NCBI GenBank assembly: GCA_027563935.2
Contig: CM050454.1
Coordinates: forward strand, 1,100,501 to 1,164,500
Length of the DNA stretch: 64,000 nt
Origin: Costus lasius
Taxonomy: Eukaryota; Streptophyta; Magnoliopsida; Zingiberales; Costaceae
Reading direction: 5' to 3'
Every line of letters starts with the position of its first letter. Within the stretch, counting starts at the first letter, position 1. A program made the translations under genes and the position numbers. Positions 23,049-36,938 of this stretch are shown in pieces. Below the pieces are notes generated by a model. That model was not told where the DNA came from and searched no databases. It saw only the letters and a list, made by a program, of their open reading frames with translations.

Positions 23049-26000
23049 CGAAAGCTTTGTTCCGCTGCTAGAAGCTTCGACTAGTACGTAGCAGCGAATC
23101 GAGCAGCAGCGGGCGAAAGGTCGGGAGGCACTGAAATGAAAAGCAGAAGCTTCCACTGCCACGGGAACGAAGCTTCCTCTACCGCCGGAAGCTTTCGCTT
23201 AGCGCCGCCGCTGCCTCCCCCCTCGTCCGCTCGCGAGCTGTGCTCCAAAGCCATTTCGGGACTGGACGGCTATTGGACCGGTATCATAGATATAGACCAG
23301 TATTAAAGCCTTATGTCTAACACTTGGTCCACGTATATAGTAGTCAGAACCAGTGTTTTAAACTGAGCGATACAATCAGTTTATAAAAAAGAAGAGGAAT
23401 CTATATGTACTTCCCAATATGAGCAGTATGTATAGGTAGCAGTACAAAGTCAGTACGCTATATATACTTAAATATGATCTATATTTTTTATTAGTACTGA
23501 CACTTCTTTGAAGAAGAAGAACCTATACATAAATCCTAATGCAGGCAATATGTATAGGCATTACAAAGTTAGTACACTATACATACTTATATATAATGTA
23601 TACTTTCTAATAGTAGGATGTCATCGGTATGTTAGTATGAACAAATATGTAGTTTTGTGTCTTGGTCCAACAACAAATCAATATTCCGATATGGACTGGT
23701 ATTTAAAACCTTCGTTGGCAACCTTGATATTACCCAAGGCCATTTAGTAGCAAGCCCTAAGCCAACATCACTATAGCGCAATGTAAGTTGGTATCTATAA
23801 CCGCAATCCTAGTCTACTAGCCCAAGATCAACCAGCTCTTATGATTAGACTATCACAATATTTGAATCACTCATGGCATACACATTTTCCAATTCATATA
23901 GGCAATATACAAATCAAGGTTTGTAATACCAATCCGGCGACTCGGTCTGGTGAGCCGCCGGAAGCTTCAATCGAAGCTTCCAACACCCGATGCTCGCCAG
24001 CTACTTCCCTCCGTCATCCACCCTGGAGCCGTGCTTCGACGGCCGTTCCGAGACCGGACGGCGAGGGGACCGGTGCGTACTAGACTTACATTACAGAACG
24101 GTTTTGCAAACCATTATACAAATTAAGATTTTAAATACCATTGCATGTACTAACCCACTATCAAACTGATATATATTGGTTAATACCAGTGTTTTAAAAA
24201 CGAGTTTGTACAACTGGTCTATACTAGCTCAGACTAGTACTCTGACCTTTGCTGCAAAAGAAGAAAAAGGAAAAGGAGGATGTGGATGAGGCTAGCAGAA
24301 AAAGCTCCTCTTTATTAACGATGGGAGAAGATGTTGCTGACAAGCTTCGCTTCCACCCTCGCCAACTACTCTTCTTCTTCTTACCGATATACTGCCCACT
24401 ATCAGAATAGTATATACTGGTTAGCACTAGTCCATACCACAGTACAAGCAATACCTATTGGTACAATTAAATTATATATAAGTATATAAACAATATTTAC
24501 CTTGTACCAGTATCGCTACAAGCTCATACTAGGTAATACAGACTGGTTTTTAAAATACTAATACAAATCAATTACTTAAAACAAAATCATTTTAAACATT
24601 TCAAATAAACTTAAATTACATGTGTAGTCTTTTCTTATTGCATGCACCAATATCATGTTTTTTTAATCACAAGCATGAACAAATGATAATATATAAACAT
24701 TCCAAGTAATGGAATCAATAAAGTATCATGGTTATAAATTAACTATGTACCAACATACGCTTACATGAGTTTTACATTTAAACATCTATTGATATCATGA
24801 TTAGAATGAGCAGAAGGGGTAGAATCCTACCTTGATAATTACTTGCTAGTTGCTACTTGCTAGAAGATAACCTAAAACCTCACTCCTTTCCTAAATCAAA
24901 TTATATGCTTCCTTTACGATTCCATAAAAATGGAATTCTATTATCTAACTATACTTCTATTGTCTAACTATACTATGGCGTGATCTGAACTTCTACTATT
25001 TGATGCATACCATGACTTTCTTGCAAAAGAGCTTGAGAGGTAGAGGTTACTGTACAACAACAGTAACTATTATGCATTTTTATCTACAACTATATATACA
25101 CTCTTATCATTGGAAAAATCAAGGGATGAATGCTGCTTTATACTTATGTACGTTTGAAGCTAGGCAAAAGAATGCCACCAAGTTCTATTGAAGAGAACCA
25201 ACAATAGAGCAACTCTGCCGCAGTTGGTCGGAAGAGAAGGAAAAACAAGACAGGAGGAGAGTTGAACTGTGGGTGGGGATTTCTGCTGTGAGAGAAGTCT
25301 TAAACGAGAGCTAAAGTGAAACAGGAAAAGAAAGCCAAAGAACAACTGGATTTAGCTAAAGAAGAAATTTTCCAATAAGAGAATTTTGTAAAAAGAACCC
25401 AACAGTCGATGGGAATTACCATATGATCCTCAAAATTACAGGTCAGCCCTGCAGTACAAGATTTCAGTGAAAAAAAAAATTCAAATCGTAACACCAAGAA
25501 ACTCGTACCTTCATGTTATTCCATCCATAGTAGAATTACCTCTCCATATCGAGGGCTTGATCTAGTTTACTCTAACTGGAGTCAAGAAATGAATAAGGAT
25601 CCCACTAGAAACTAAGCAAAACAAACAAGCAGATAATTTGCACAATTCATACACCTCACAAAAATTACACAATAAATTAAGATACAGGAAAGATTAAAAA
25701 GACGAAAGATAATTAAGAAGATAAACGTTGCAACAATATTGTTCTCAGCATCTAAAGATCATTATCTCTCCCAATATGCTTGTATTGTTTACGTAAGATA
25801 AAGTGATTCGTGAGAATATTGCTCCCATGATATTATGTAACTGTCATCTCAAGACGAGAATTCTATGTTTAAGCATTAAGCTAAAATCCTACAACTCAAT
25901 TAGACGAGACATTTTACTTAAAGTATTGATCCCTTTCTCTTTTTCCGTTATTGTGTATTAGATCCCTACATCCAAAACTTCACTTTTTCCATGTCAATGA

Positions 26001-29000
26001 ATCCCAAAGATTTTGGATTCTTATAGGGGGCTAGGGGTCTGAGGAAGGATGCTCCATGGCTCCCTACTTATTTATTATTGTTATGTAATGTGTCTTATGT
26101 TCTAGCTGTTGAGCTGGAAGCTGGTATAATGCCCACAACTGATCTCTTCATTTTTGCCTAGCCAATTTTACCTCTAATAATGGCTCTTAAAAGCGCACTA
26201 TTACATTTCTGTAAAGTGTCTGGGCTTTATGCAGACTCAAATGAATCTTTACTACACACTTCAGCGCTCACGCCATACGCAAGATATCAGGTTTCATGTT
26301 AGCTTCTACGGTTCTACCTATCAAATAACTGAGTATTCTACTCATCTCTAGCCTTCTTTGTATAATTAAGCTCATTTGCTTTGTTTTCCAGGCTACTCTC
26401 TCTTTTGGTACTCTGCCTTCACCTTCCCAAATCTCCCTATCCACTATATAGAGCAACTATTCTCTTGCCTCCTCCAGTCAGCTAACAACACTAGGGGCTC
26501 TCGAAACAGTGGCATGTAGTACTATTTGTCTTTCTTACAACTTTCTTACAACGAATCAGGGCTAGACCGTAGACAGCCTAACCATATAAACAAAGCTTTT
26601 CTAATGCAGTACCTCTCTAGCATATTGCATCTAAGGACTCTCTTTTAGTGTCGGCCATGGCGCAATTTAAGGGTGGGTTTTGCCAAATATGCCCTGGCAT
26701 TGCCTCCCAAAAATCATTGCCGAACCCAAATCCAACAGGTTTTTAAAAATCATCCAAGAATTGGGTACTCACAGCCCCCCCCTAATAAAAAAAACTAAAA
26801 TACTGAAGAAAAAATATTTATTTAATTAAAATAAAGTAATTATATAAGATGAAAAAAAGGAGAAAATAAGAGTTGAGGATTAATAATAAATAATAAAATT
26901 TATGTCGATATGAGTTTGGGTTTGGGGTAGGTTTTGGAATCCAATAAAATTCAAGTTTTAACCCAACCTGACCCCCTAAAAACCCAATCATATCGAGTAT
27001 TCCCTATCAAAGTCAAGCTGAGTAAGGTCTGGTCTGGATTCTTTTACCAAACCTACTCTCTTTGTGTGAGATAGTTGACAACACAATATCTAGAGGAGCA
27101 CTCCATTCATGTACTCTTGCTTCCTTATAGGGTACCTTGGTCATCAACATGGGAACTAATCATGGGCTCCATCAAGCTAGTTATGAGGAGGAGACTTGCA
27201 TCTAGCTTGACCCTTGGCAACCCAAGTATATTTTATAAACTAGTAGAGAACTTTTAAGTACAAGAATTCTTCCAACAAGTATAAAACCTAATACTAGTAA
27301 TCAAAGAAGGCAATCTTTGCTCTACTCAACCTACACTGCCATCTAGAGCATCCTAATCCAACACTATTTAGGGGCTAATTGCATTTCCTAATTATCTGAG
27401 GTCCCTGGCTATTTTTTTCAATCCACTTGACGTATAAGATCATTTGGTTTATGGACATGATGGAGGACTAGCATGAGCTGATGTGGTTCATGGGAAAAGT
27501 TGTGTTTCTCTCATTTATCACTTGACTTCTCTTCCAAAACTAGCTTTCCACCCTTGATAGCGTCAAAGACTAGGGATTGATCTATGCCATTTATTTAACT
27601 CTTGTATTTAGCACATAGGCCACCTCTTCATCCATTGAAAATTCAATAAATCCATTTGCGAGCAGGCACCGTACGCACTTGGGGCCCAATCCCTCCAAGG
27701 TCAAGATATCAAAGGCACCCTTTTTACTGCTATCACATACTAGGATAGCTAGGGAACAAAGCAATGTAACATCAACTAATCCCTCACCAACTTTTGTTAC
27801 CCACTTGATCAAGCAGACAGCACCACGAGAATATTTGCTAAAGAAAATAAAACCATCCTTTCACTTTGAGTTGTTAGAGATGGATATTTTTCAAAGAATC
27901 TAGGAATTGATTCTATGTGATCGAGTTAGGCTCGTGATTAGCTATGACATATATATGTTGTACATTATTTTGTTGCACTTTAAACAAAAAACAAATGTGA
28001 TGTTTTCCTAATACAAACCTAAGAATCTACCTTATGTTTATTCTTTTATGATGCAACTATGCAAGTAATAATTAGTGGCAAAGCCCGAACTCAAACCTAA
28101 GTCTTTATTATCAACAACTAAGAATTTTACTAATTTAGCAAACTAGCACTTTATACTATAGGCTTTTATTTAATAGTAATAATATCCATGATTAACATTG
28201 ATTAACAAATCTTATTGAATGAACATTAACAATAATGGCATATGTGAACTAGAGTATTCATAGGAAATATACATACATTTATGTTTTTATTAATTAAAAC
28301 ATAATTTCTAAAAATTTAGGATGCACAAGGAAAATAACCTAAAAATGCTACTGATATTAAATTATTCAAAAGTATTTGTTGCACTAACTCTTTAAAACAA
28401 TAACTTAAGGAACAAGTGATGAAAGCTCTACAAGCAAAAAAACCAATATTGTAAACTTACAAGCTTTAAAGCATCAAGGTCTAGGTAGAGGCACTAGGTG
28501 TTTGCCTAAACACTTCCATGAGCTATGCCACTTATATTTAAAGTCCTATATAGAATAAGAAATATTTATTTAATTTTCTTACTTGTGTAAAAAAAATCCA
28601 AACGAATCAATTACTGCAATATTTAGTTTAAAACAAGTTAATTTCCAGTATGGATCGGTATTACTAATTGGACATTCATCAAATGGCCAAAGAATGCCAA
28701 AAACAGACAAAGATCTGTAGAAAATTATCTAATGCTGACTAGAAACCATACAAATATCTCGATGTGGATTGGTCAGCCCCAATAAATAAAGGCAACATAT
28801 GAGATAAAGTAGCCTAATAGAAGAGCAACAAAGGAAGGACAACCATATATTGCCTCTGCTCATATAGCTGTCGCACTAGCCTTTTGTAGGGAAGGAATGA
28901 CAAATACAAATAATAGATATTAAATAATTGTTGCCACTGTCAAATGTAATCACGATTCACAACAAAAATATTGGGAATATGATAAAGAACAGGCTCAGAA

Positions 29001-29681
29001 GAATCTCAATATGCCAGTGTTTTTACATTTCTCAAGAAATACATTTTTTATGAAAAGAAACAATTACGCTGAAACATTAGTTCCACAAGTTCCTCAGTAG
29101 TCAGTACATCAAGAAATCAAACAGGGCCATTCTAGAAGCCCTGCCAACCCCCAATACAATCATAAAAATTGAAATATTTGAAGAAAATTGACTAGCCAAG
29201 CAAACAATGCGTCACTAATGTGATCATCCACATCTTTTAGTTTCGATCATTATGCAAACTATTCACCCAAGAACAAATACCCCTTAAATATCAGGGTGAC
29301 TGAAAATGTTTAACCCATGAAAAAAAAAAGTTTTTACCGTGTAAATGTTCGTCAGTTAGAATTTTGTTTACGGCTTACATGTATCCTTAAGCAAAGTTAA
29401 TACTTGAATCATCAATAAAGTCGAATTTTCCAAATGCAACATGAATACCAGACTTTTAGAGACATTCAAATATAAATCATTAAAAAATTGAATAAAAGGT
29501 AGAGAAAACAAGGAAGGTATAAGATTGCAGACCTAGCTGGCTGATGTACTTTGAGAAGAATCTGATACTTTAAAGTGAATCTTAGATTGCCACAAAACTC
29601 AAATTGGCTTACATAACCCTCTATCTTAACCTGAATTCAAATTATCTCACAAGCACAGAGTCTGATTTAATGCTTCTATTC
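23049..29681. other. intergenic DNA, mostly AT-rich
   Basis: No gene recognised. 23080-23145 is a further copy of the GC-rich end of the 4-kb unit (GCAGCAGCGGGCG...AATGAAAAGC), and 23150-23260 and 23930-24060 are GC-rich islands with AGCTTC-type palindromes. 23270-24560 repeats short motifs such as CAGTGTTTTAAA and (A/G)CCAGTATT. 26640-27060 resembles 47140-47560 (TTGGGTACTCA or TTAGGTACTCA, then CCCAACC-rich sequence) and is probably a dispersed element. A 73-codon minus-strand frame at 27591-27812 has no recognised family. Confidence 0.45.
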
Positions 29682-31629
29682 CTACTGAGGAGCAACTCCA
29701 CTATTTCCCAGGCCCATCTTTTGCCCCAACTCAGTAAGCTGCTCAACAAATTCAATCCCATTAAGAATTTCTGTTGTCCCATAAATCACATGTTTCACTG
29801 GCTGTGAACGCTGTCCCAGCTCCATTAAACTTCTATATTCTACATAGTTCCCTCCGCCTATCATGAAGACAATGGCTTCCTTAAAGGGTCCCTTCAACTG
29901 AGCTCCAGATCCTGTTTTTGGGGCCCTTGGATCAAAGACAAGGTAAGAATCAACCTCCGGATTTGGCTTCCCTTCCATCAGTGCCTCCACTGTCCTTGTT
30001 AATGCTAGTTGTCTACCTCCTGACAAGAGATTCTTCATACCTGCAGTGACAGCACTAATAGATTGCCCATAAAGCTTCTCAGCCCAATCAACAATGTTGC
30101 TCGTGCTTGCAGAACTCGCTGAGGCAGTCAAGGAAGCATTTAAGGATTTTATCTTCTTCACATACTGAAATGCACGTGTATCTACTTCAGATTCCCTCAA
30201 TGCCGTTTCTATAGATTCGAGTTCAGACTGTGGAGTGGTCTCCAAAGAAAGAAGATAAGTTATTGCAACACGAAGCTTATCTACCTTAGTACCTTTCCCT
30301 CTGAGAAGACTGAGAAGTGCACTCCTGTCAACACTTCCTTTGGTCAACATATCATTTTCAAGGGTGCAATATGCATCCAAAGATCTCTCCTTGATCTCAC
30401 CCAAAAGAACAGTTGCAATATTTGTGTGCTTATCAATCAACTTCTTACGCTCAGTTAACTCAGGAAGTGAATTTACTGCATTCATCAAGTGTTTCGTATT
30501 CCCAATCAGATCCGTTCCATCAAACTCTACGCCATCGTTTCCACCAGTTCGCTTGTTCACCTCATCGACATCCTGCTTGTATTTGCTCAATTGCGTCTCT
30601 ATTTCCTCTGCTACCTTCTCAAAAGGAGACCAGCTGTTAGCCGCCCAAAATGGGTCAGAGTCATCCAACTCATACGACTTCGCTACACCCTTTTCAGCGG
30701 GCATCGTCACCCTGTTAAGCTTCATGCCCAGCAGGTCATGAACAAGCGGGCGGTAGCTCCAGTCGTGCTGGATCCCAACTGACAGCTCAAAATTTCGATC
30801 AAACAAACAGAGTATCGGGCGCTGGAAGGAGCTACTCAGACTTCCGCTCTCTGTGAAAAGATTGTTTCTCGTGATCAAATGATCTCGCAGACGAGCATCT
30901 AGCGCTGATGCAACCATCTCAGCTGGGCCGCCGCGAGCACATCGGATCACAGGTACAACTCCAAGCGTGGCAAGGACACAGAACAGCCCAGTGACAATCT
31001 TCTCAATGATCTCCTCGATCTCGCGATCCCCGGCGGAGGGATCGTTGATCTGGACGTAGGTCTTGGGCTGGGCGAGCGAGAAGAGGTCATCCTCGAGCGA
31101 CACGAACTCGAGATACTGATCGTAGATCTTGAAGATCCGGTGCACAGCATCCTTCTCAAGGGTCTTCTTCGCAAGGTCCTCGAGGAGGGGGCGAGGGAGG
31201 GAGGAGGAGAAGTTGAGGTGGAAGGAATCGTAGAGGCCACGGCCGGCATCGGTCGCGATCCGCTCGATATTTTCCGGCGTCGGGCGGACGAAGTAGACGG
31301 CGGGGACGTCGGGGACCTTCTGTCGCTCCTTGTCGATGCTGAAGTAGAGGGTGACACCGTGCTTCCGTAGGTCATTGACGCGGATCAGCGGGGAGAGGAC
31401 CACCCGGCAGAAGGCGTCCATGATGAGGATCTTGTACACCTCCTCGGTGGCGGCGGCAGCCGACGAGATCCCACCGCCGCTGGGGTTCGGCGGCTGGTTC
31501 AGATTGAGCATCCGGATGATGAAATCTACCAATGGAAATCGATAAGAGACGAAGATAAAGAAGCGATTCAAATCGGAGGAGGAGATGCAAGGACTTACTC
31601 GTCTGTTTCTGCCGGAGATTGAGCGCCAT
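29682..31629 (-). CDS. SLY1: SLY1, Sec1/Munc18-family ER-Golgi SNARE regulator
   Basis: Two exons, 31629-31599 and 31525-29682, give a 624-residue protein, the usual length for plant SLY1. Exon 1 encodes the conserved start MALNLRQKQT; the intron has donor GTAAGT and acceptor GGTAG. The splice restores FIIRMLNLNQP, as in known SLY1 proteins. Family landmarks follow in order: the DLRKHGVTL strand, YDSFHLNFSSS, FCVLATLGVVPVIRC, PAEMVA, ILCFDRNFELSVGIQH-type sequence and, near the end, FMIGGGNYVEYRSLMEL. Sly1 proteins bind Sed5/syntaxin-5 type SNAREs on ER and Golgi membranes and promote vesicle fusion. There is no signal peptide or membrane span, as expected for a cytosolic SM protein. The frame is intact. 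GC content falls sharply from the 5' to the 3' end. The nested retroelements lie 1.5 kb upstream. Confidence 0.97.
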
Positions 31630-33120
31630 GACCGGAGAAAATCACAGATCTACAAGATTTCTAGCCTGGATCTTGAAGCGGAGGAAGGAAATGGGAGAGG
31701 GTTCGTCTCGTCTTTCCCTCTTCAGCAACCGACACGACCGAGGCTTTGTGACTCGCGAGAGAAGTGATTCGGGCTGGGAGGGCGATGCCCGACGCAGCAC
31801 ATTGTACAGGCTGATCTTAACTTAGAAACTTTTCTCAATTAGGTCCCTAAAGTTTCTCATATTTGATATTAATAAACGTAAGTTTTGCAAAAGCGTTCAC
31901 AGATTCATAGGGGCGATTTCGTAATTCAAACAGACCGTACCCCTTAACTGATTTGACTCCACGTGTCTTGAGGTATACATCTGCCGTCCGTTTTTCCGCG
32001 CAAACTATCGCCTCCGTCCACCGATCTCGGCGTCCTTGTCGTCGTTTCCTCTCACCTCTCGACGGTCCACACTCCGCCATGGCATCTCCCAGTCAATCAC
32101 AGCCATCGGAATGGACGGCAGATTCCACGCCCGCGGTGCTCTTTCTGGCGCCGCCGCCTCTCTTCCCGAGCCGAAGATCGCCAGTGGAAGCTTTTTGCTA
32201 CTAACCCTTAAAAGTGGAACTCGCTCCCTCCTCTCTTCCCGAGCCTGGTGATGGCACCGACTGGCCTCCCATCCTTCGATTACTGGCTTCTTTAATGGTT
32301 GGTTTTATGATTTCTTCGCTTTCATTTGGTTCCGTGATGCATGCCGAACGATTTTGTCGCACAATTGCTCGCCCTACTGACAGCTTAACTATTGTTGGTT
32401 GCAGTGGCGGAGCCACATTGTAGTTAGTGGGGGCAAATGCCCCCACTCAATTTTTCAAATCAATGGAACATATACATATATATATATGTTATGTTATATG
32501 TATAAAAATTATTAAATGTCCCACTAAAAAAATTTTAATCTTTATAATTTTGCCCTTCGGGTCCTAGATGTTGCATTTTTGCCCTCATCTGGTTTATCTA
32601 AACTAATTTTTTTTCAATGTATCCATATTTTGTGAAATTTTGTGGCAATTTGTGAACTTTTAAATTGCATTAAAAATGGCTGATATAAAACATGAATAAT
32701 AGCAATCTCGCATGTGAAAATTTATAAATGCAGTGAACTAAGAACTTGGAAATGAAAGGAGAAGCGACAGTTCATCTGGAAATTTCTTATATAGATGTAT
32801 TAAAGTAATTTTCACAAAGCTGAAAACTGAAAACTAAATATAATTTTCAGATTCTCATTTTTACTGATTTTTTTTTTAAAAAAAATTATCGAATGGGACA
32901 CCAACCAGGCTAGTCCTTTGCTTTCTTATTGTAGAGTATTGAGATAACTAATTGAAGTTAATTTGTTCTTGCGGGTGTAATATTGCAGGTTGTAAACTTG
33001 CTTTCTCGTGACTCTTTAAACTATGTAAAGATTCCTCTGTTCTTTCAAAGACTTTGCTCTTCCTTTGCTAACATATTTAAGCATTAGCTTGGTTTTCAAT
33101 AACATGAATTTGCTACCGTA
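31630..33120. promoter_or_regulatory. SLY1 upstream region, possible divergent promoter
   Basis: The first 400 bp must hold the SLY1 5' UTR and promoter. A plus-strand ATG in good context (GCCATGGC, 32080) opens a 41-codon frame in GC-rich sequence. It could be the first exon of a gene running right, but no splice partner was shown. 32404-32446 has two hairpins (GTGGCGGAGCCAC and GTGGGGGCAAATGCCCCCAC) of a kind seen at the ends of plant transposons. The rest, to 33120, is AT-rich. 33121-33126 (GTAGGC) is the left target duplication of the Gypsy element. Confidence 0.45.
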
Positions 33121-33126
33121 GTAGGC

Positions 33127-34646
33127 TGTCACGCCCATGTTTACTGTAATACGTTTTTAACAAAATACACGTGAGTCAACGCTTGACTCGAGTCCATACA
33201 CGTCCGCGCAGGGGCACTACGGTCGAAATCGCATAATTTGGGCGCGACCGGCAGGAACGATTACCCGAATCGAACCCCAGCCAGATCAAGGACTCGGCAC
33301 GGATCTCTGCCGTCCCAACCGAGATCAGGTCAACGTTCGCCAACTTCCGCGAACGGACGTCGTCGAACCAGACCCGATTTCGACCAAGCCCATAGGTCAC
33401 ACCCGGAACCGACCGAGTCGGCCAAGGACCAATACCAGTGCACAGTCAACGGCTGGAACGTACGTCTCGAGGGTGTCAAAGAGAAACTCAACCTCACAAC
33501 CGGACGCCCAAAAGTAGGGACCTGGTCTGCCCCGGCGACGCCGTCGTCGGGTGTCCCAACGAACAGCGACGAATGCCCGAACCAAAGAGAGCCGCCCCAA
33601 AATCCATCACGAGAGCAGGCGACGGCATAAGCGGGCTCTGGTAGCCTCTGATTAAACTCGCCCCACCTGCATCGTTGAGACCGACCACGAAAGAAAGTCC
33701 GGAGGAGAGAACGACGACGGAGCAGCAGGCGTCGCCTCCGAACAGATCCGGACTAGAATGGAAGAAGGAGAAGCCGAATGCGCCACTACGGGAGCCACCA
33801 AAAAGGGGGAACTGAGCCGAAGATCCGCGTGCAGGCGGAGTCGACCGGAGAGAGCGTCGACGCTAAGAAGTCCACGCGCAGGCGGACCGAGCCCAAGAAT
33901 TTCCGCACGCAGGCGGATCAGAGCTCTCGTAGAGAGGGAGAGGGCTCGCCGGAGAACGGAGCACGACCAAAGTTCAGGCATACAGACGCAGGAAAGAAGG
34001 AGAAACGGCACCGCCGGGAAGAAACGATCGACCGGGGCGGGGGACCAAGAGGAAAGCTGTTTCTGGTGAGGAGTACCTCGGCAACTTAGCTGGCTCCTTC
34101 GAGTCGATGAAACAGTTGCGTTCTGAGCCTTCCAAGGCCATCCGAAAGTGGGGCAGCTCCGGCGACGGCAACTGCAGCGTCGGAAAAACAAAGGCGGCGG
34201 AAAGACTGGGGAACTTCTCGCGAACCGCTCCTCCCATCCACACCACCGGTTCCGCGAGAGGGAGCTCCAAAGGACACCCGACAAGATCGCCGGCGTCGGA
34301 GGGGAAGCCGGAGATGAAAACGAGAGCAAGGGAGGTTTTTAACACTTCGACCCGTGATCCCTCTGTAAGCCGTCACTGGCTTCGTTCCATTTTCTTTCGC
34401 CTCCACTACCTCGATCCACACGCCTGCCAACCAAGCACCGCCACCCATGCCTGACGCGACATCGCCACGTCCACCACGCCAACTCCGCGCGTATAATCAA
34501 ATTTCGCCTGTTGGCGAACGACTGGATCCGGGCAGGCGCTCGATCCTTCCGCTTTTGTCTGACCCGTTTGGGTAAATTCAATGGGCTGGGCTGGCTGGGC
34601 TGAGGTAGAAATTGGGCCGCGCCCAATTTTGGCCCAAAGCCTAACA
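33127..34646 (-). repeat. 3' LTR of the Gypsy element (uninterrupted)
   Basis: 1520 bp. It gives the undisturbed version of the Copia target, GAGGAGTACCTCGGCAACTT near 34074. GC-rich in the middle, with open frames on both strands that look compositional. Confidence 0.92.
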
Positions 34647-34662
34647 TTCTCCCCCTCCTAAG
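34647..34662 (-). other. polypurine tract of the Gypsy element
   Basis: On the minus strand, CTTAGGAGGGGGAGAA stands directly before TGTTAGGC, the place where plus-strand DNA synthesis starts in LTR elements. Confidence 0.85.
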
Positions 34663-35753
34663 TCGTTCGTCGTCCCCGACGAATCCTATCCTTGAGTGCG
34701 ACTCACTCCGCACTCGAAATTTTTAATAGAATTACCGAAAAAGGGTTCGACGATGCCCGCGATCGACTCAGATCGCATGTTTCCAGGGAGATTCGTCCAA
34801 CTGGGTTGCGCCTAAGTCTCCTTCTTTTCGAAGGTGTCCCATACCACCTCCGTCGAGAAGTAATTTAGCTCGCCCCAATCACTATTTTATCCCTAGGTCT
34901 TCCCTTCATAAAGGCGTCCCCTTACGACGGGAAACCTAGCTTGGACAGATTTCAAGGATTTTTCTTTGTTTGTTCTCCCAAGCTTTCTTTACACAAAGGC
35001 GTCCCCTTATGCAAAGTTAGCTTGATTGAACCAAGGAGAAGGATCTCTTTTGTTTTAGTTGGACATCGTCCACTCTCCTTATCCCAGGTAGCAGTTTTAG
35101 AGTCTGCTAACTCTTCCTCATTTTACATCTCCCTAAATAGTGATCTCCTTTTTGAGGTATATCACCCTTTTTGGAATTTTCCCTTTTGTCGCTCGCAGCG
35201 ATATCCCTCTACCCGAATCCTGTTCCCCAATCAGGCTTGGAAAACATCCAAGCTTTTCTCAACTTATCGAAAGAGCTCCGTGGCCAAAGGATCCGGGTAC
35301 CACACCCGCATAGGTACGGTCTCACCATCATCTTATTCTGGACCAATGGGTCCAGGCCAAAGCCAACCTCGTAGTCCAAGAGGTTGTAGATCTTTTCAAG
35401 GCGACAACCATGCCGGTAATCAATCCCTACATGCACGTCGTAGGCCGGCACTACGAGCTCAGGGATTCACCGCACCGACCGCACTCAGTCCCTTGCCTGG
35501 AGGTCCTAGAACCAACATCTGGCAATGGCCTACCCCCACAAAAGAAAGGGGTACAATGCACCCAAACCAACCACATCATTCACATGCGCAGAGTCATAAA
35601 GACATGCAAAATATATAAATATACACATACAAAACATGTCGGTCAGTACCCACATCCCAAAACAAGTTCATCAACAGTCATGTCCAGAATAAGTCTGCCA
35701 GTAACCCTGACAACCGTACCAAATACAAAATACAAAATATGAAGGAGCGCCTC
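34663..35753 (-). other. Gypsy 3' internal region without coding sequence
   Basis: Non-coding stretch between gag and the 3' LTR. 34663-35140 is the block shared with 7100-7607, with GGGGACGCCTTT repeated and a motif reading AGTTAGCAGACTCTAAAACT on the minus strand. Nothing resembling pol was found. Confidence 0.65.
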
Positions 35754-36854
35754 CTAAAGCAATGTGAGTCTGTCCGTGGAAGTAGAAGCAACACCAAGTC
35801 CAGTTGGATTGAGGATCACCTCCTCCTCTTTTCCCATGCTCTGCTCCGCTGCTACTAGGGCAGCAATCTGCTCTCTCTTGGGGCAATCCCTCGTCAGATG
35901 AGGGCCCCACTCTATAGGAGCAGCTGTCTTCTTCGATGTTGGAGTGGGTGAGCGGTCCCTAGCAGACCTCAATGGTCTCGACACAGCGGGGCGATTCTTC
36001 CTCACAAATGGCCTCCTACCCCTTGTGGCATACGGGCCTCTCGCCCGCGAGGCAGAAGCCCGAGCAGTCTCAACAGCAATAGGAGGGGCCTATCCCCTCG
36101 GGTCCCTACGGTCTGCCAAAGCGTCGGCGACCTGCATGACGGCCTTCAGGGTCCTCACCTCCTGGCGGCATAGCTCATCATGGGCCCAACTCTGGAGGTG
36201 GTCCATAAACGTGTAGAGTCGACCCTCCTCTGACATGTCGTCAATCTCCAGCATAAGCTGGGAGAACTGCTGTACATAATCTCGGATACTCCCGGTGTGC
36301 CGAACCTTCTTCAGAGCGTCCCTTGCCGCCCAAGTCGATTTCTCCGGGAGGAATTGCTCCCTAATTTCATCTTTAAGCTCTTCCCAGGTGAGCTTATAGG
36401 TGGGATCGGATCCGAGCAGATTTGGTGCGGCCTAAGTCCGCCACCACAATTTCGCATCTCCGAAGAGATAAGCGATAGTGGTCTGGGCCTGCTCTCCCTC
36501 GGGGATCTGGGCGTTCTGAAAGAACATCTCCATATCCCATAGGAAGTTCTCAACTTCCTTGGAGCAGCGCACCCCCTTGAAGGGGCTAGGCTCCGGGACA
36601 CGTCGTCGCACGACGGCCCCTTGGCCGGACTCAGTCGCAATCTGCACCGGTACAGCCGTTGTAAGGCTCTTAAGAAGCGCAATCTCCACCTGAGCCGTCT
36701 CCAACTCCCCGGTGAGTCGAGTCACTTGAGCTGCGAGACTCTCGTGTGAGGCGAGCAAGGTGGAAACCAGATCCACCAACGTCTTGGGGGCTAGGGAGTC
36801 ATCCCCAACAATGTCCTCCAAGGAGGAGATCCTGCTGTCAACTGTAAGCGTCAT
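35754..36854 (-). pseudogene. Gypsy gag with in-frame stops
   Basis: One frame of 366 codons, read from ATG 36854 (MTLTVDSRISSLEDIVGD), with two internal TAGs, at 36432-36434 and 36090-36092. Order: coiled-coil-like N-terminus, FLWDMEMFFQNAQI, the retrotransposon gag core with DAKLWWR just before the first stop, then EEGRLYTFMDHLQSWAHDEL after it. A basic linker and a damaged zinc knuckle follow (GPHLTRDCPKRE is kept, the first two Cys are lost). An upstream ATG at 36977 lies inside the LTR and is unlikely to be the real start. The sequence ends without running into protease. Confidence 0.85.
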
Positions 36855-36927
36855 CTGCAAATGAACAATAGGATAAGCCAAAACAGTTGTACAACGCTTG
36901 TACAAGTTGGAACGTGCAGAAACCTCC

Positions 36928-36938
36928 CTCTGATACCA
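36928..36938 (-). other. primer-binding site, initiator tRNA-Met type
   Basis: TGGTATCAGAG on the minus strand, two bases inside the right LTR. It matches the 3' end complement of plant initiator tRNA-Met. Confidence 0.9.

Noticed and set aside
30340..31545. Several plus-strand open frames of 60-140 codons
   Set aside because: They are antisense to SLY1, whose minus-strand frame is intact and recognisable.
33238..34454. Frames of 100-225 codons on both strands, repeated at 37144-38000 and 43588-44300
   Set aside because: They lie wholly inside the Gypsy LTR and occur in both LTRs; composition explains them.
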